Positions 43,243 through 51,250 of a DNA stretch of 64,000 nt are shown here, in pieces. The notes below the pieces were generated by a model, which was not told the origin of the DNA, made no database searches, and saw nothing but the letters and a program-made list of their open reading frames with translations. This stretch comes from Rhizobium phaseoli (GTDB lineage: Bacteria > Pseudomonadota > Alphaproteobacteria > Rhizobiales > Rhizobiaceae): NCBI RefSeq assembly GCF_003985125.1, contig NZ_ML133587.1, positions 1-64,000 on the forward strand, written 5' to 3'. Every line of letters starts with the position of its first letter. Positions within the stretch are counted from its first letter, which is position 1. Position numbers and translations under genes: made by a program.

Positions 43243-45053
43243 TGCTCCCCACCATCCTTGATCTTGCCTCGCTGCGGTCCGCCTATGCGGCGGGCCTGTC
43301 CCCGTTCGAGCTGGTGGAAGAGATCATCGCAAGATGCAGTGCGTCCGACGATCCGGCCATCTTCATCACCACGACGCCCGAAGAGGAATTGCGCGCCGCT
43401 GCCCGCGAGCTGGTGGCCCGCGCGCCCGAACCGAACAGCCTGCCGCTCTGGGGCATTCCCTTCGCCGTCAAGGACAATATCGACGTCGCCGGTCTGCCGA
43501 CGACGGCTGCCTGCCCGGCTTTCGCCTATCACCCGCAGGCGGATGCGGCAACGGTCGCGCGGTTGCGGGCGGCCGGCGCCATCGTGATCGGCAAGACCAA
43601 TCTCGACCAGTTCGCAACGGGGCTGAACGGCACGCGCTCGCCGCATGGGGCGCCGCGTTCGGTTTTCGACCGCGACTATGTCTCCGGCGGCTCCAGCTCG
43701 GGTTCGGCGGTCGCCGTGGCGGCCGGCCTGGCAAGCTTCTCGCTCGGAACCGACACGGCCGGTTCCGGCCGCGTGCCGGCCGCTTTTAACAATCTCGTCG
43801 GCATCAAGCCGACGCCGGGGCTGGTGCCCAATGTCGGCGTGGTGCCGGCTTGCCGCAGCGTCGATGTCGTCACCGTCTTCGCCGCGACGGTCGGCGACGG
43901 CATTGCCATCCGCCGGATCATGGAAGGCTACGACGCCCGCGATCCGTTTTCACGGCAAGCCACACCCGCGAGCCTGCCCGCGACGCGCCCGCGCATCGGC
44001 GTCCTCGGTGGTGCGGAACGGGAATTTTACGGCAACAGGCAAGTGGAGGCCCTCTATGACGCGGCAATCGAAAGGGCGCGATCGCTGGGTGCGGTGATCG
44101 TGCCTTTCGACTACGCGCCATTCCGGCAGGCGGCCGAACTTCTCTACAACGGCCCCTGGGTCGCCGAGCGGCTGGCGGCGGTCAAGGAATTCCTGGCAAC
44201 GAATGGCGGCGACTTCGACCCGACGGTGCGAGCCATCATCGAAGGGGCAAAGGCCTACGATGCCGTCGACGCTTTTGAGGGCCGCTACAGGCTGGAAGCA
44301 TTGCGGCAGAAAACAAAAGCCGAATGGGAGAAGGTGGATTTCCTGATGCTGCCGACATCCCCCACCACCTACAGCGTCGAAGAAATGCAGGCGGACCCGA
44401 TCGTCAAGAACAGCCATTTCGGCCGCTATACCAATTTTGCCAATCTGCTCGATTGCGCCGCGATCGCCATTCCCGCCGGTTTTGACGCAGACCGTCATCT
44501 GCCTGCAGGCGTGATGCTGGTCGGACCCGCCTTCACCGACGATGCGCTGGCGCCCTTTGCCGACGCCCTGCACCGCGCGGCGGAAGCGGGAATGGGCAAG
44601 GACCGCCACATGGCGCTGCCAGAGGAAAGCCGCGTTTCACCGCCGGCCGACGACTTCGTCCCGATCGTCGTCGTCGGTGCCCATCTGACTGACATGCCGC
44701 TGAACCACGAACTGACGCGGCCGGGCGGATACAGGTTGAGAACGGGACGAACGGATGGCAGCTACCGCCTCTTCGCCCTCAGCGGCACGATCCCGCCCAA
44801 GCCCGGGCTGGTGCGCGATCCGGCCTTTGCCGGCGAGGGCGTGGAGATCGAGGTCTGGGCGCTGCCACCGGCCGCGTTCGCCCGTTTTGTCCAGAACATT
44901 CCGGCGCCGCTTGGCGTCGGCAAGATCATGCTCGACGACGCGAGCTGCATCACGGGATTCCTGTGCGAGGCGCACGCGGTCAAGGATAGCCGGGAGATCA
45001 CCGAATTCGGCGGCTGGCGCAACTATGTTCGCTCAATTAGTCCGGCGGCGTGA
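43242..45053 (+). CDS. atzF: Allophanate hydrolase
   Basis: The 603-residue protein is an amidase-signature enzyme with its Ser-cisSer-Lys triad at K77 (FAVKDNID), S151 (SGGSSSGS) and S175 (DTAGSGR). The spacing equals that of K91/S165/S189 in the Pseudomonas ADP enzyme as I recall it. A C-terminal AtzF domain follows from about residue 475 (VVVGAHLTDMPLNHELTRPG). It hydrolyses allophanate to ammonia and carbon dioxide, the last step for guanidine and also for biuret from the second cluster. It is the only allophanate hydrolase in the window. Confidence 0.95.
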   Translation: MLPTILDLASLRSAYAAGLSPFELVEEIIARCSASDDPAIFITTTPEEELRAAARELVARAPEPNSLPLWGIPFAVKDNIDVAGLPTTAACPAFAYHPQADAATVARLRAAGAIVIGKTNLDQFATGLNGTRSPHGAPRSVFDRDYVSGGSSSGSAVAVAAGLASFSLGTDTAGSGRVPAAFNNLVGIKPTPGLVPNVGVVPACRSVDVVTVFAATVGDGIAIRRIMEGYDARDPFSRQATPASLPATRPRIGVLGGAEREFYGNRQVEALYDAAIERARSLGAVIVPFDYAPFRQAAELLYNGPWVAERLAAVKEFLATNGGDFDPTVRAIIEGAKAYDAVDAFEGRYRLEALRQKTKAEWEKVDFLMLPTSPTTYSVEEMQADPIVKNSHFGRYTNFANLLDCAAIAIPAGFDADRHLPAGVMLVGPAFTDDALAPFADALHRAAEAGMGKDRHMALPEESRVSPPADDFVPIVVVGAHLTDMPLNHELTRPGGYRLRTGRTDGSYRLFALSGTIPPKPGLVRDPAFAGEGVEIEVWALPPAAFARFVQNIPAPLGVGKIMLDDASCITGFLCEAHAVKDSREITEFGGWRNYVRSISPAA

Positions 45054-45150
45054 AGGACGAGAGGATGCGAGGATTTCTGTCGAAGGCAGCACAGCTTCTT
45101 CTGAGGGGTCTCATTGCCAGGACCTGCGCGATCTCGGCGAACAAGCCTCA

Positions 45151-45186
45151 AAAAGGCATCGGTCCGGCCGCAAATTGATGCTTTTC
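45151..45186. promoter_or_regulatory. 36-bp LysR-type operator candidate before creatininase-family gene
   Basis: AAAAGGCATC (45151-45160), 16 bp, then GATGCTTTTC (45177-45186) form a near-perfect inverted repeat with ATC and GAT at its inner ends. The element is 30 of 36 identical to the one at 47073-47108, with the same spacing. It lies 52 bp before the start of the creatininase-family gene. Confidence 0.65.
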
Positions 45187-45238
45187 GCGCGCAATAATTT
45201 TCCCTACTCACTGCTTGAAAGCAACGAGAGGTGCGGCG

Positions 45239-46036
45239 ATGGCGATGCCATTCTACTGGAACGAACTCAATACCGGCGATTTCGCCGGCCTTTCGCCCGA
45301 CACGACCATTGCCATCCTTCCGATCGCCTCTACGGAACAGCACGGTCCGCACCTTCCGATCGCGACCGATGTTGCGATTGCCAATGGAATGCTGGCGGAG
45401 CTTCGAAAGCAGAAGCCCGCCGATCTCGATTTCCTTGTTCTGCCGACGCAGGAGATCGGCAAGGCGAATGAACATGTTTATGGGCCGGGAACGCTGTCGC
45501 TCAGCGCGGAACTCTTGATTCCGGTCTGGACGGCGATCGGCGCCAAGGTGGCCGAAGCCGGCATCCGCAAGATGGTGATCGTCAATTCGCACGGCGGCAA
45601 CGTCGATATCATGAGCATCGTCGCGCGCGAACTGCGCGTGCTTCACCAGATGGCCGTCGTCTCCACGCAATGGGGCCGCTTTGGACACCCGGAGGGGATG
45701 ATCGGCGAACACGAGCTGAAATACGGCATCCACGGCGGCGAGGTGGAAACTTCGCTCATGCTCCATTTCCGGCCTGACCTAGTGCGAATGGACAAGGCGG
45801 AGAACTTCACCTCGAAGGCGGAGTGGATGCGCGGGCAATCGAAATACATCCAGCCGCTGCCGCCGCATTCGCTCGCCTGGATCGCCCACGATCTCAATCC
45901 CAACGGCGTCGTCGGCGACGCGTCGCTCGGGACTGCCGAAAAGGGGGAAGCGATCTGCCGCCACCAGGTCACAGGGTTCATCGAACTGCTCCATGACCTG
46001 AAGCGCTACCCGCTGTCCAATCTCTATTCGAGATAG
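45239..46036 (+). CDS. Creatininase-family amidohydrolase
   Basis: The 265-residue protein has the metal-site signature of the creatininase family: E33 and H35 (STEQHGPHLP), D44, H118 (NSHGGN) and E168 (GGEVETS). Members hydrolyse creatinine, formamides and other cyclic or acyclic amides. GAGAGG precedes the ATG at 45239; an in-frame TTG at 45215 is less likely. It sits between the guanidine operon and the LysR regulator, in convergent orientation to the latter. Its upstream 36-bp element matches one in front of the LysR-adjacent ABC operon, so the two probably share a regulator. A substrate with a guanidino or amide group is an inference from context. Confidence 0.88.
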   Translation: MAMPFYWNELNTGDFAGLSPDTTIAILPIASTEQHGPHLPIATDVAIANGMLAELRKQKPADLDFLVLPTQEIGKANEHVYGPGTLSLSAELLIPVWTAIGAKVAEAGIRKMVIVNSHGGNVDIMSIVARELRVLHQMAVVSTQWGRFGHPEGMIGEHELKYGIHGGEVETSLMLHFRPDLVRMDKAENFTSKAEWMRGQSKYIQPLPPHSLAWIAHDLNPNGVVGDASLGTAEKGEAICRHQVTGFIELLHDLKRYPLSNLYSR

Positions 46037-46055
46037 GTCTCCGCCGCGGCACGGC

Positions 46056-47006
46056 TCATATCGCTGCGGGTTTTTCCGCCGCGATGTGGCCTTTGGCCTG
46101 CAATTCCTCCACCAGGCCGGCGAGTTCAGCCAGGAGATATTCGACGAAGAGGCTGGTCGCGGAATCGAGCGGCGCGCGGGCGCGGGCAAAGAGCTTCATC
46201 GGCTGGTGGCGGGCATGCGGCTCCGCGATTGGCCGGAAGACCAGCTCGCCCTGGCGGCATTCGGTGATGACGTCGAGCGGATTGAGGATCGTCAGCCCCG
46301 CGCCCGACTTGACCAGCTTTTTCAGCATCTCCGAGGCATTGGTTTCGAGCACCGGCTCGACATGCACGTCGAGGCGCGCGAGCGCCAGGTTGATCACATC
46401 GCGCAGGCTGGTGCCTTGCTGCGCCAGCACCAGGCGCTCCTGGACGATATCCGCGAGGTTGATCGCGCCGGGCCCGATCAAATGATGGCCGGGTGGTAGG
46501 ACGACGCCAATCGGGATATCGAAATTGCCGAGCGTGCGAATGCCTGGCGTTGCCGGAATATTGAAACCAAGGCCGATATCCACCTCGCCTGAGATCACCG
46601 GGTTGACCGTCATCGTGCCGGCGTCGTTGCGCAACTGCATGAAGACACGCGGATGCTCCGACTGGAACCGGGCAATGATGTCGGGCAGCGGACCTGCCGC
46701 CAGGCCGACCGTGGTGACGATGCGGACCTTGCCGGCCTGCTGCATCTTCAGGCTGCGGATGCGCCCTTCCAGCCGCTCGTAATTCTTCAGCACCTCGCGA
46801 ATATGTTCGATGCAGAGTTCGCCGGCGGCCGTCAGCCGCAGACCGCGCGGCAGGCGCTCGAAGAGCGGCGCGCCCATCTCCTCCTCCAGCGCAAGAATTT
46901 GCCGGTTGATCGCCGACGACGCCACGTTCAGTCGCGCCGCCGCCTTGCGGATTGAGCCCGTGCGGGCGATCTCATTGATGTAGATAAGCTTTCTGGAATG
47001 CAGCAT
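46056..47006 (-). CDS. LysR-family transcriptional regulator (nitrogen-compound cluster)
   Basis: The 316-residue protein has the usual N-terminal helix-turn-helix (INEIARTGSIRKAAARLNVA, then SSAINRQILALEEEMGAPLF) and a co-inducer domain (GKVRIVTTVGLAAGPLPDII). GAGG precedes the ATG at 47006. It is divergent from the ABC/amidohydrolase operon and lies next to the creatininase-family gene. Both have matching 36-bp elements, the probable binding sites. The inducer is unknown but should be the imported compound or a product of it. Confidence 0.93.
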   Translation of the reverse strand: MLHSRKLIYINEIARTGSIRKAAARLNVASSAINRQILALEEEMGAPLFERLPRGLRLTAAGELCIEHIREVLKNYERLEGRIRSLKMQQAGKVRIVTTVGLAAGPLPDIIARFQSEHPRVFMQLRNDAGTMTVNPVISGEVDIGLGFNIPATPGIRTLGNFDIPIGVVLPPGHHLIGPGAINLADIVQERLVLAQQGTSLRDVINLALARLDVHVEPVLETNASEMLKKLVKSGAGLTILNPLDVITECRQGELVFRPIAEPHARHQPMKLFARARAPLDSATSLFVEYLLAELAGLVEELQAKGHIAAEKPAAI

Positions 47007-47072
47007 CGCAACCTCGTTGCACAAAAACAAAGCAGACGCACAAATTAGACACAGGCTTTCCCTGAGATGCCG

Positions 47073-47108
47073 AAAAGGCATCGTTGCGCACGAAATTTGA
47101 TGCTTTTC
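47073..47108. promoter_or_regulatory. 36-bp LysR-type operator candidate between LysR gene and ABC operon
   Basis: AAAAGGCATC (47073-47082), 16 bp, then GATGCTTTTC (47099-47108) repeat the element at 45151-45186. It lies 67 bp before the LysR start and 80 bp before the binding-protein start, ideal for control of both. Confidence 0.7.
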
Positions 47109-47187
47109 AAAGAGCAACGCAACCGCTCCTATGAAGAAAATGGAACGTCGCGATGGGCGTTCCGCGCTCAGAAGGGGAACGCTGATC

Positions 47188-48204
47188 ATGGCCGATGCAC
47201 TGAAGAACTGGGGCCTCTCCGCACTTGCCGGTCTTGGCGGCACGCTTGCCGCCATGGCCTCCACCCATGCGGCCGACAAGGTGAGTTACGGCACGAACTG
47301 GCTGGCCCAGGCCGAACACGGTGGATTTTACCAGGCTGTCGCCGATGGGACCTATGCGAAACACGGCCTCGACGTCACCATCGTCCAGGGCGGCCCGAAC
47401 GCGGCAAACAGCGCGCTTTTGATCTCGGGCAAGATCGACTTCTACATGGGCGGTCCGCAGGGCGAAATCTCAGCCGTCGAACAAGGCATTCCGCTCGTCG
47501 ATGTCGCGGCGATCTTCCAAAAGGATCCGCAGGTGCTGATCGCCCACCCGGACGCCGGCATCGAGAAATTCGAAGATCTCGCCAAGCTGAAGACGCTGTT
47601 TCTCGGCAAGGACGGCTACCTCACCTATTTCGAATGGATGAAGGCGAACTTCAAAGGCTTCAAGGACGAGCAGTACAAGCCCTACAATTTCAGCCCGGCT
47701 CCGTTCCTCGCGGACAAGGAGTCCGCGCAGCAAGGCTACCTCACCTCGGAGCCCTATGAGATTGAGAAGCAGGCCGGCTTCGAACCGAAGGTCTTCCTGC
47801 TCGCCGACAACGGCTACTCTCCCTATTCGACGATGATCACCACGACGCAGGCGATGATCGACAGCAAGCCGGACGTGGTTCAGCGCTTCGTCGATGCCTC
47901 CATCGAGGGCTGGTACAACTATCTCTACGGCGACAACAGCAAGGCGAACGAACTGATCAAGAAGGACAATCCTGAAATGACGGATGGTCAGATCGCCTAT
48001 TCGATCGCCAAGATGAAGGAATACGGCATCATCGAGTCCGGCGACAGCCTGGACAAGGGCATCGGCTGCATCACCGATGCCCATTACAAGGCGTTCTTCG
48101 AAGAGATGGTCGCGATCAAGGTCTTCAAGCCGGAGACGGATTACACTAAGGCGTTCACGACGAAATTCGTCTGCAAGAGCACCGGCATGGCGATGAAAAA
48201 GTAA
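47188..48204 (+). CDS. ABC transporter substrate-binding protein (NMT1/THI5-like)
   Basis: The 338-residue protein begins MADALKNWGLSALAGLGGTL with a hydrophobic signal-like stretch ending near THAAD. The NMT1/THI5 fold follows (VSYGTNWLAQAEHGGFYQAV, LDVTIVQGGPNAANSALLIS). This family binds pyrimidine precursors, sulfonates, riboflavin or small nitrogenous compounds. AAGGGG upstream supports the ATG at 47188; an in-frame ATG at 47131 also exists. It starts the LysR-controlled operon 47188-53238. A GC hairpin follows its stop. The ligand may be a pyrimidine-like or cyclic ureide compound, judging from the downstream cytosine-deaminase-type enzyme. Confidence 0.9.
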   Translation: MADALKNWGLSALAGLGGTLAAMASTHAADKVSYGTNWLAQAEHGGFYQAVADGTYAKHGLDVTIVQGGPNAANSALLISGKIDFYMGGPQGEISAVEQGIPLVDVAAIFQKDPQVLIAHPDAGIEKFEDLAKLKTLFLGKDGYLTYFEWMKANFKGFKDEQYKPYNFSPAPFLADKESAQQGYLTSEPYEIEKQAGFEPKVFLLADNGYSPYSTMITTTQAMIDSKPDVVQRFVDASIEGWYNYLYGDNSKANELIKKDNPEMTDGQIAYSIAKMKEYGIIESGDSLDKGIGCITDAHYKAFFEEMVAIKVFKPETDYTKAFTTKFVCKSTGMAMKK

Positions 48205-48224
48205 GCCGGCCGCAAACCCTATCG

Positions 48225-48245
48225 TCCGCCGCGGGTCGCGGCGGA
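48225..48245 (+). repeat. GC-rich hairpin after the NMT1-type binding-protein gene
   Basis: TCCGCCGCG (48225-48233) and CGCGGCGGA (48237-48245) flank a three-base loop. It sits 21 bp after the binding-protein stop and 31 bp before the ATPase start, with no T-run. The position mirrors the hairpins at 23805-23833 and 36535-36553. Confidence 0.55.
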
Positions 48246-48275
48246 TTGCATCTCCCCGCATGAACGAGACAGGCA

Positions 48276-49100
48276 ATGGCGTTAGCAGAAGCCCAGGCCA
48301 AATCCCCGCAAGAGACGCGCAAGCGGCCATTGGTCGCCATGCGCTCGGTTTCGAAGGTCTTTTCCAGCGGAACCGTCGCACTTTCGGACATGTCGCTCAC
48401 CGTCGAAAGCGGCGAATTCGTCAGCCTCCTCGGCCCGTCCGGCTGCGGCAAGTCGACGGCGCTACGCATCATCGCCGGCCTCGGCGACGTGACATCGGGG
48501 GCGATCGACTGGCCGAGTTCGCGCATCAATTCGAAAGGCCTGCCGGAGGGCGACATCGGCTTCGTCTTCCAGGAGCCGACGCTGATGCCCTGGAAGAACG
48601 TATTCGACAATGTCCACTTGCCGCTGAGGCTGAGGGGTGTTTCGAAAGCCGCGGCCGCCGACCGGATCATGGATGTACTGACGACGGTCGGTCTGCAGGA
48701 TTTCGCCAAGGCCTATCCGCGCGAACTTTCCGGCGGCATGAGGATGCGGGTCTCGATCGCCCGCGCGCTGGTGACGAACCCGAAGCTTCTGCTGATGGAC
48801 GAGCCCTTCGCCGCACTCGACGAAATCACCCGCCAGAAGCTCAACGACGACGTGCTGCAGCTCTGGAAGACGACCGGCATTACCGTCATCTTCGTCACTC
48901 ATTCCGTCTTCGAGTCGGCCTATCTCTCGAACCGCATCGTGGTGATGAAGGCAAGGCCCGGCCGCGTCCACGCAGATGTCCCGCTAACGACCAGCCTGGA
49001 GCGCGATGCCTATTACCGCAGTTCCGAAGAATACAGGAAGGCCTGCGAGACGGTCTCCCATTCGCTCATCGGCGCAATCAATTCGGCGGGAGATCATTGA
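48276..49100 (+). CDS. ABC transporter ATP-binding protein (SsuB/TauB type)
   Basis: The 274-residue ATPase has Walker A GPSGCGKST, a Q-loop in FVFQEPTLMPW, signature LSGGMRMR, Walker B LLLMDEP and the switch His in VTHS. The signature MRMR replaces the more common MQQR. Its stop overlaps the permease start (TGATG). It powers import of the LysR-regulated system. Confidence 0.93.
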   Translation: MALAEAQAKSPQETRKRPLVAMRSVSKVFSSGTVALSDMSLTVESGEFVSLLGPSGCGKSTALRIIAGLGDVTSGAIDWPSSRINSKGLPEGDIGFVFQEPTLMPWKNVFDNVHLPLRLRGVSKAAAADRIMDVLTTVGLQDFAKAYPRELSGGMRMRVSIARALVTNPKLLLMDEPFAALDEITRQKLNDDVLQLWKTTGITVIFVTHSVFESAYLSNRIVVMKARPGRVHADVPLTTSLERDAYYRSSEEYRKACETVSHSLIGAINSAGDH

Positions 49101-49936
49101 TGAGTGACGAGACCGACGCATCGCCCCATCCGGACGCCGCCGGCGCCAAGCGCCGCGATCTTGCGTTGCGCATCGCCGTTCCCATGCTCGTCATCGCCCT
49201 CCTGGTGCTGATCTGGTACGCCTATGTGAAACTGTCAGGGGTGCCGTCCTATATCCTGCCGGGTCCGGCGGCTGTGGCGAACGCCTTCGTGACCGACTGG
49301 GCCACGCTTGCGCCCGCATTCTGGGTCACGACGAAAATCACCTTCCTGTCGCTGATGCTGGCGCTTGTCGGCGGCGTCGGCTTTGCGATCTTCCTCGTGC
49401 AGTCGCGCTGGATCGAACTCGCTTTCTATCCGCTCGCGGTCATTCTGCAGGTAACGCCGATCGTCGCGATCTCGCCGCTGATCCTGATCTATGCGCCCTC
49501 GACGCAGGTGGCGCTGCTGATCTGCGCCTTCCTCGTCGCCTTCTTTCCGATCCTGTCGAACATGGTCCAGGGGCTGAAGAGCGTCGACCACAATCTCATC
49601 AACCTCTTCGAACTCTACGGCGCCTCCCGCTGGCAGACACTGCTCTATCTCAAGCTGCCCGCCGCCCAGCCCTATTTCATGACAGGCCTCCGGATCGGCG
49701 GCGGCCTGGCGCTGATTGCCGCCGTCGTCGCGGAATTTGCGGCAGGATCGGCGGGTGCGGGATCCGGGCTCGCCTTCCGGCTTCTCGAAGCTCAGTACCG
49801 GCTCAACATCCCCCGCCTCTTCGCCGCGCTGCTGATGCTTTCGCTTCTCGGCGTCGCGATCTTTGCCGTCACCTCGTTCATTTCCTGGCTTGCCCTGCAC
49901 CGCTGGCATGAGAGCAGCCTGAAACGGGAAAACTGA
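49100..49936 (+). CDS. ABC transporter permease (SsuC/TauC type)
   Basis: The 278-residue protein has six membrane helices and the family loop VDHNLINLFELYGASRWQTL. A hydrophilic, acidic N-terminal stretch precedes the first helix. Both ends overlap neighbours by TGATG junctions. It is the membrane subunit of the importer begun at 47188. Confidence 0.92.
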   Translation: MSDETDASPHPDAAGAKRRDLALRIAVPMLVIALLVLIWYAYVKLSGVPSYILPGPAAVANAFVTDWATLAPAFWVTTKITFLSLMLALVGGVGFAIFLVQSRWIELAFYPLAVILQVTPIVAISPLILIYAPSTQVALLICAFLVAFFPILSNMVQGLKSVDHNLINLFELYGASRWQTLLYLKLPAAQPYFMTGLRIGGGLALIAAVVAEFAAGSAGAGSGLAFRLLEAQYRLNIPRLFAALLMLSLLGVAIFAVTSFISWLALHRWHESSLKREN

Positions 49937-51249
49937 TGACCTATCCCTTCATCTCCCCGCCCAATGCCGGCCGCTTCGCACTGTGCAACGCGACGCTTCC
50001 CGCCGCCGCCACCGTCGGATTTGACGCGCCTGCCGTCGAAGGTCTGGTCAACGCCGATATCGTCATCACCAATGGCGTCATCTCCGCACTGCTGCCGGCG
50101 GGCGAAACGCCGGCAGAATTCGCGAGATCCGACCTGAAGGGGGGCATGGTCTGGCCGTGTTTTGCCGACATGCACACGCACCTCGACAAGGGGCATATTT
50201 GGCCGCGCAACGCCAATGCGGACGGCACTTTCATGGGAGCGCTGGAGGCCGTGCGCACTGACCGCGAAGCGAACTGGTCAGCGGCAGATGTCTGGAAACG
50301 CATGGAATTTTCGCTGCGCTCGGCCTATGCGCACGGCACCAGCCTGATCCGCACGCATCTTGATTCGCTCGCGCCGCAGCACCGCATCTCCTTCGAGGTT
50401 TTTGCCGAGATGCGCGAGGCATGGAAGGACCGGATCGCGCTGCAGGCAGTCGCGCTCTTCCCGATGGAAAACATGGCGGATACGGCCTTTTTCGCCGACC
50501 TGGTTGCTGTCGTGCGCGAAAAAGGCGGACTGATCGGCGGCGTCACCCGGATGACCGCCGATCTCGACAGCCAGCTCGACGTGCTTTTCAGGGCTGCCGC
50601 CGACAACGGCCTCGATGTCGACCTCCACGTCGACGAGACCGACGATCCCGCTGCCGAGACCTTGAAGGCGATTGCCGAGGCCGTGCTGCGCAACCGGTTC
50701 GAAGGCCAGGTAACGGCCGGCCATTGCTGCTCGCTCGCCCGCCAGGACGAGGAGGCCGCAAAGCGCACGGTCGAGCTCGTTGCAAAGGCCGGCATTTCTA
50801 TCGTCTCGCTGCCGATGTGCAACATGTATCTGCAGGACCGCTACCCCGGCCGCACGCCGCGCTGGCGCGGCATTACCCTTTTCAAGGAACTGGCCGCGGC
50901 CGGTGTGGCAACGGCGGTCGCCTCCGACAATACCCGCGACCCCTTCTACGCCTACGGCGATCTGGACCCGGTCGAGGTGTTCCGCGAGGCGGTGCGCATC
51001 CTGCATCTCGATCACCCATTGGATACGGCCGCGCGCATCGTCACCACTTCTCCCGCCGATATTCTCGGCCGGCCCGATATGGGCCGCATCGCCGTCGGAG
51101 CCCCGGCCGATCTCGTGCTCTTCAGCGCCCGGCGTTGGAGCGAATTTCTTTCCCGTCCGCAGTCAGACCGCATCGTCCTTCGCCGCGGCAAGGTGATTGA
51201 CCGCAGCCTGCCGGACTATCGTGAACTCGACAGCGTCGTTGGAGCCTGA
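49936..51249 (+). CDS. Cytosine-deaminase-like amidohydrolase
   Basis: The 437-residue metal-dependent amidohydrolase has the full CodA-type ligand set: H80 and H82 (MHTHLDKG), H231 with catalytic E234 (HVDETDD), H263 (AGHCCSL) and D331 (SDNTRDPFYAYGD). The family includes cytosine deaminase, isoguanine and creatinine deaminases and AtzC (N-isopropylammelide hydrolase). It is coupled by TGATG to an ABC importer and followed by a FAD oxidase, so a heterocyclic or ureide nitrogen compound is imported and deaminated. Creatinine or a pyrimidine are candidates; sequence alone cannot decide. Confidence 0.9.
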   Translation: MTYPFISPPNAGRFALCNATLPAAATVGFDAPAVEGLVNADIVITNGVISALLPAGETPAEFARSDLKGGMVWPCFADMHTHLDKGHIWPRNANADGTFMGALEAVRTDREANWSAADVWKRMEFSLRSAYAHGTSLIRTHLDSLAPQHRISFEVFAEMREAWKDRIALQAVALFPMENMADTAFFADLVAVVREKGGLIGGVTRMTADLDSQLDVLFRAAADNGLDVDLHVDETDDPAAETLKAIAEAVLRNRFEGQVTAGHCCSLARQDEEAAKRTVELVAKAGISIVSLPMCNMYLQDRYPGRTPRWRGITLFKELAAAGVATAVASDNTRDPFYAYGDLDPVEVFREAVRILHLDHPLDTAARIVTTSPADILGRPDMGRIAVGAPADLVLFSARRWSEFLSRPQSDRIVLRRGKVIDRSLPDYRELDSVVGA

Positions 51250-51250
51250 C

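Noticed and set aside
47007..47187. Sigma-54 promoter before the LysR-controlled ABC operon
   Set aside because: No TGGC-N8-TTGC-type pair with correct spacing exists there; LysR with the housekeeping sigma factor is more likely.
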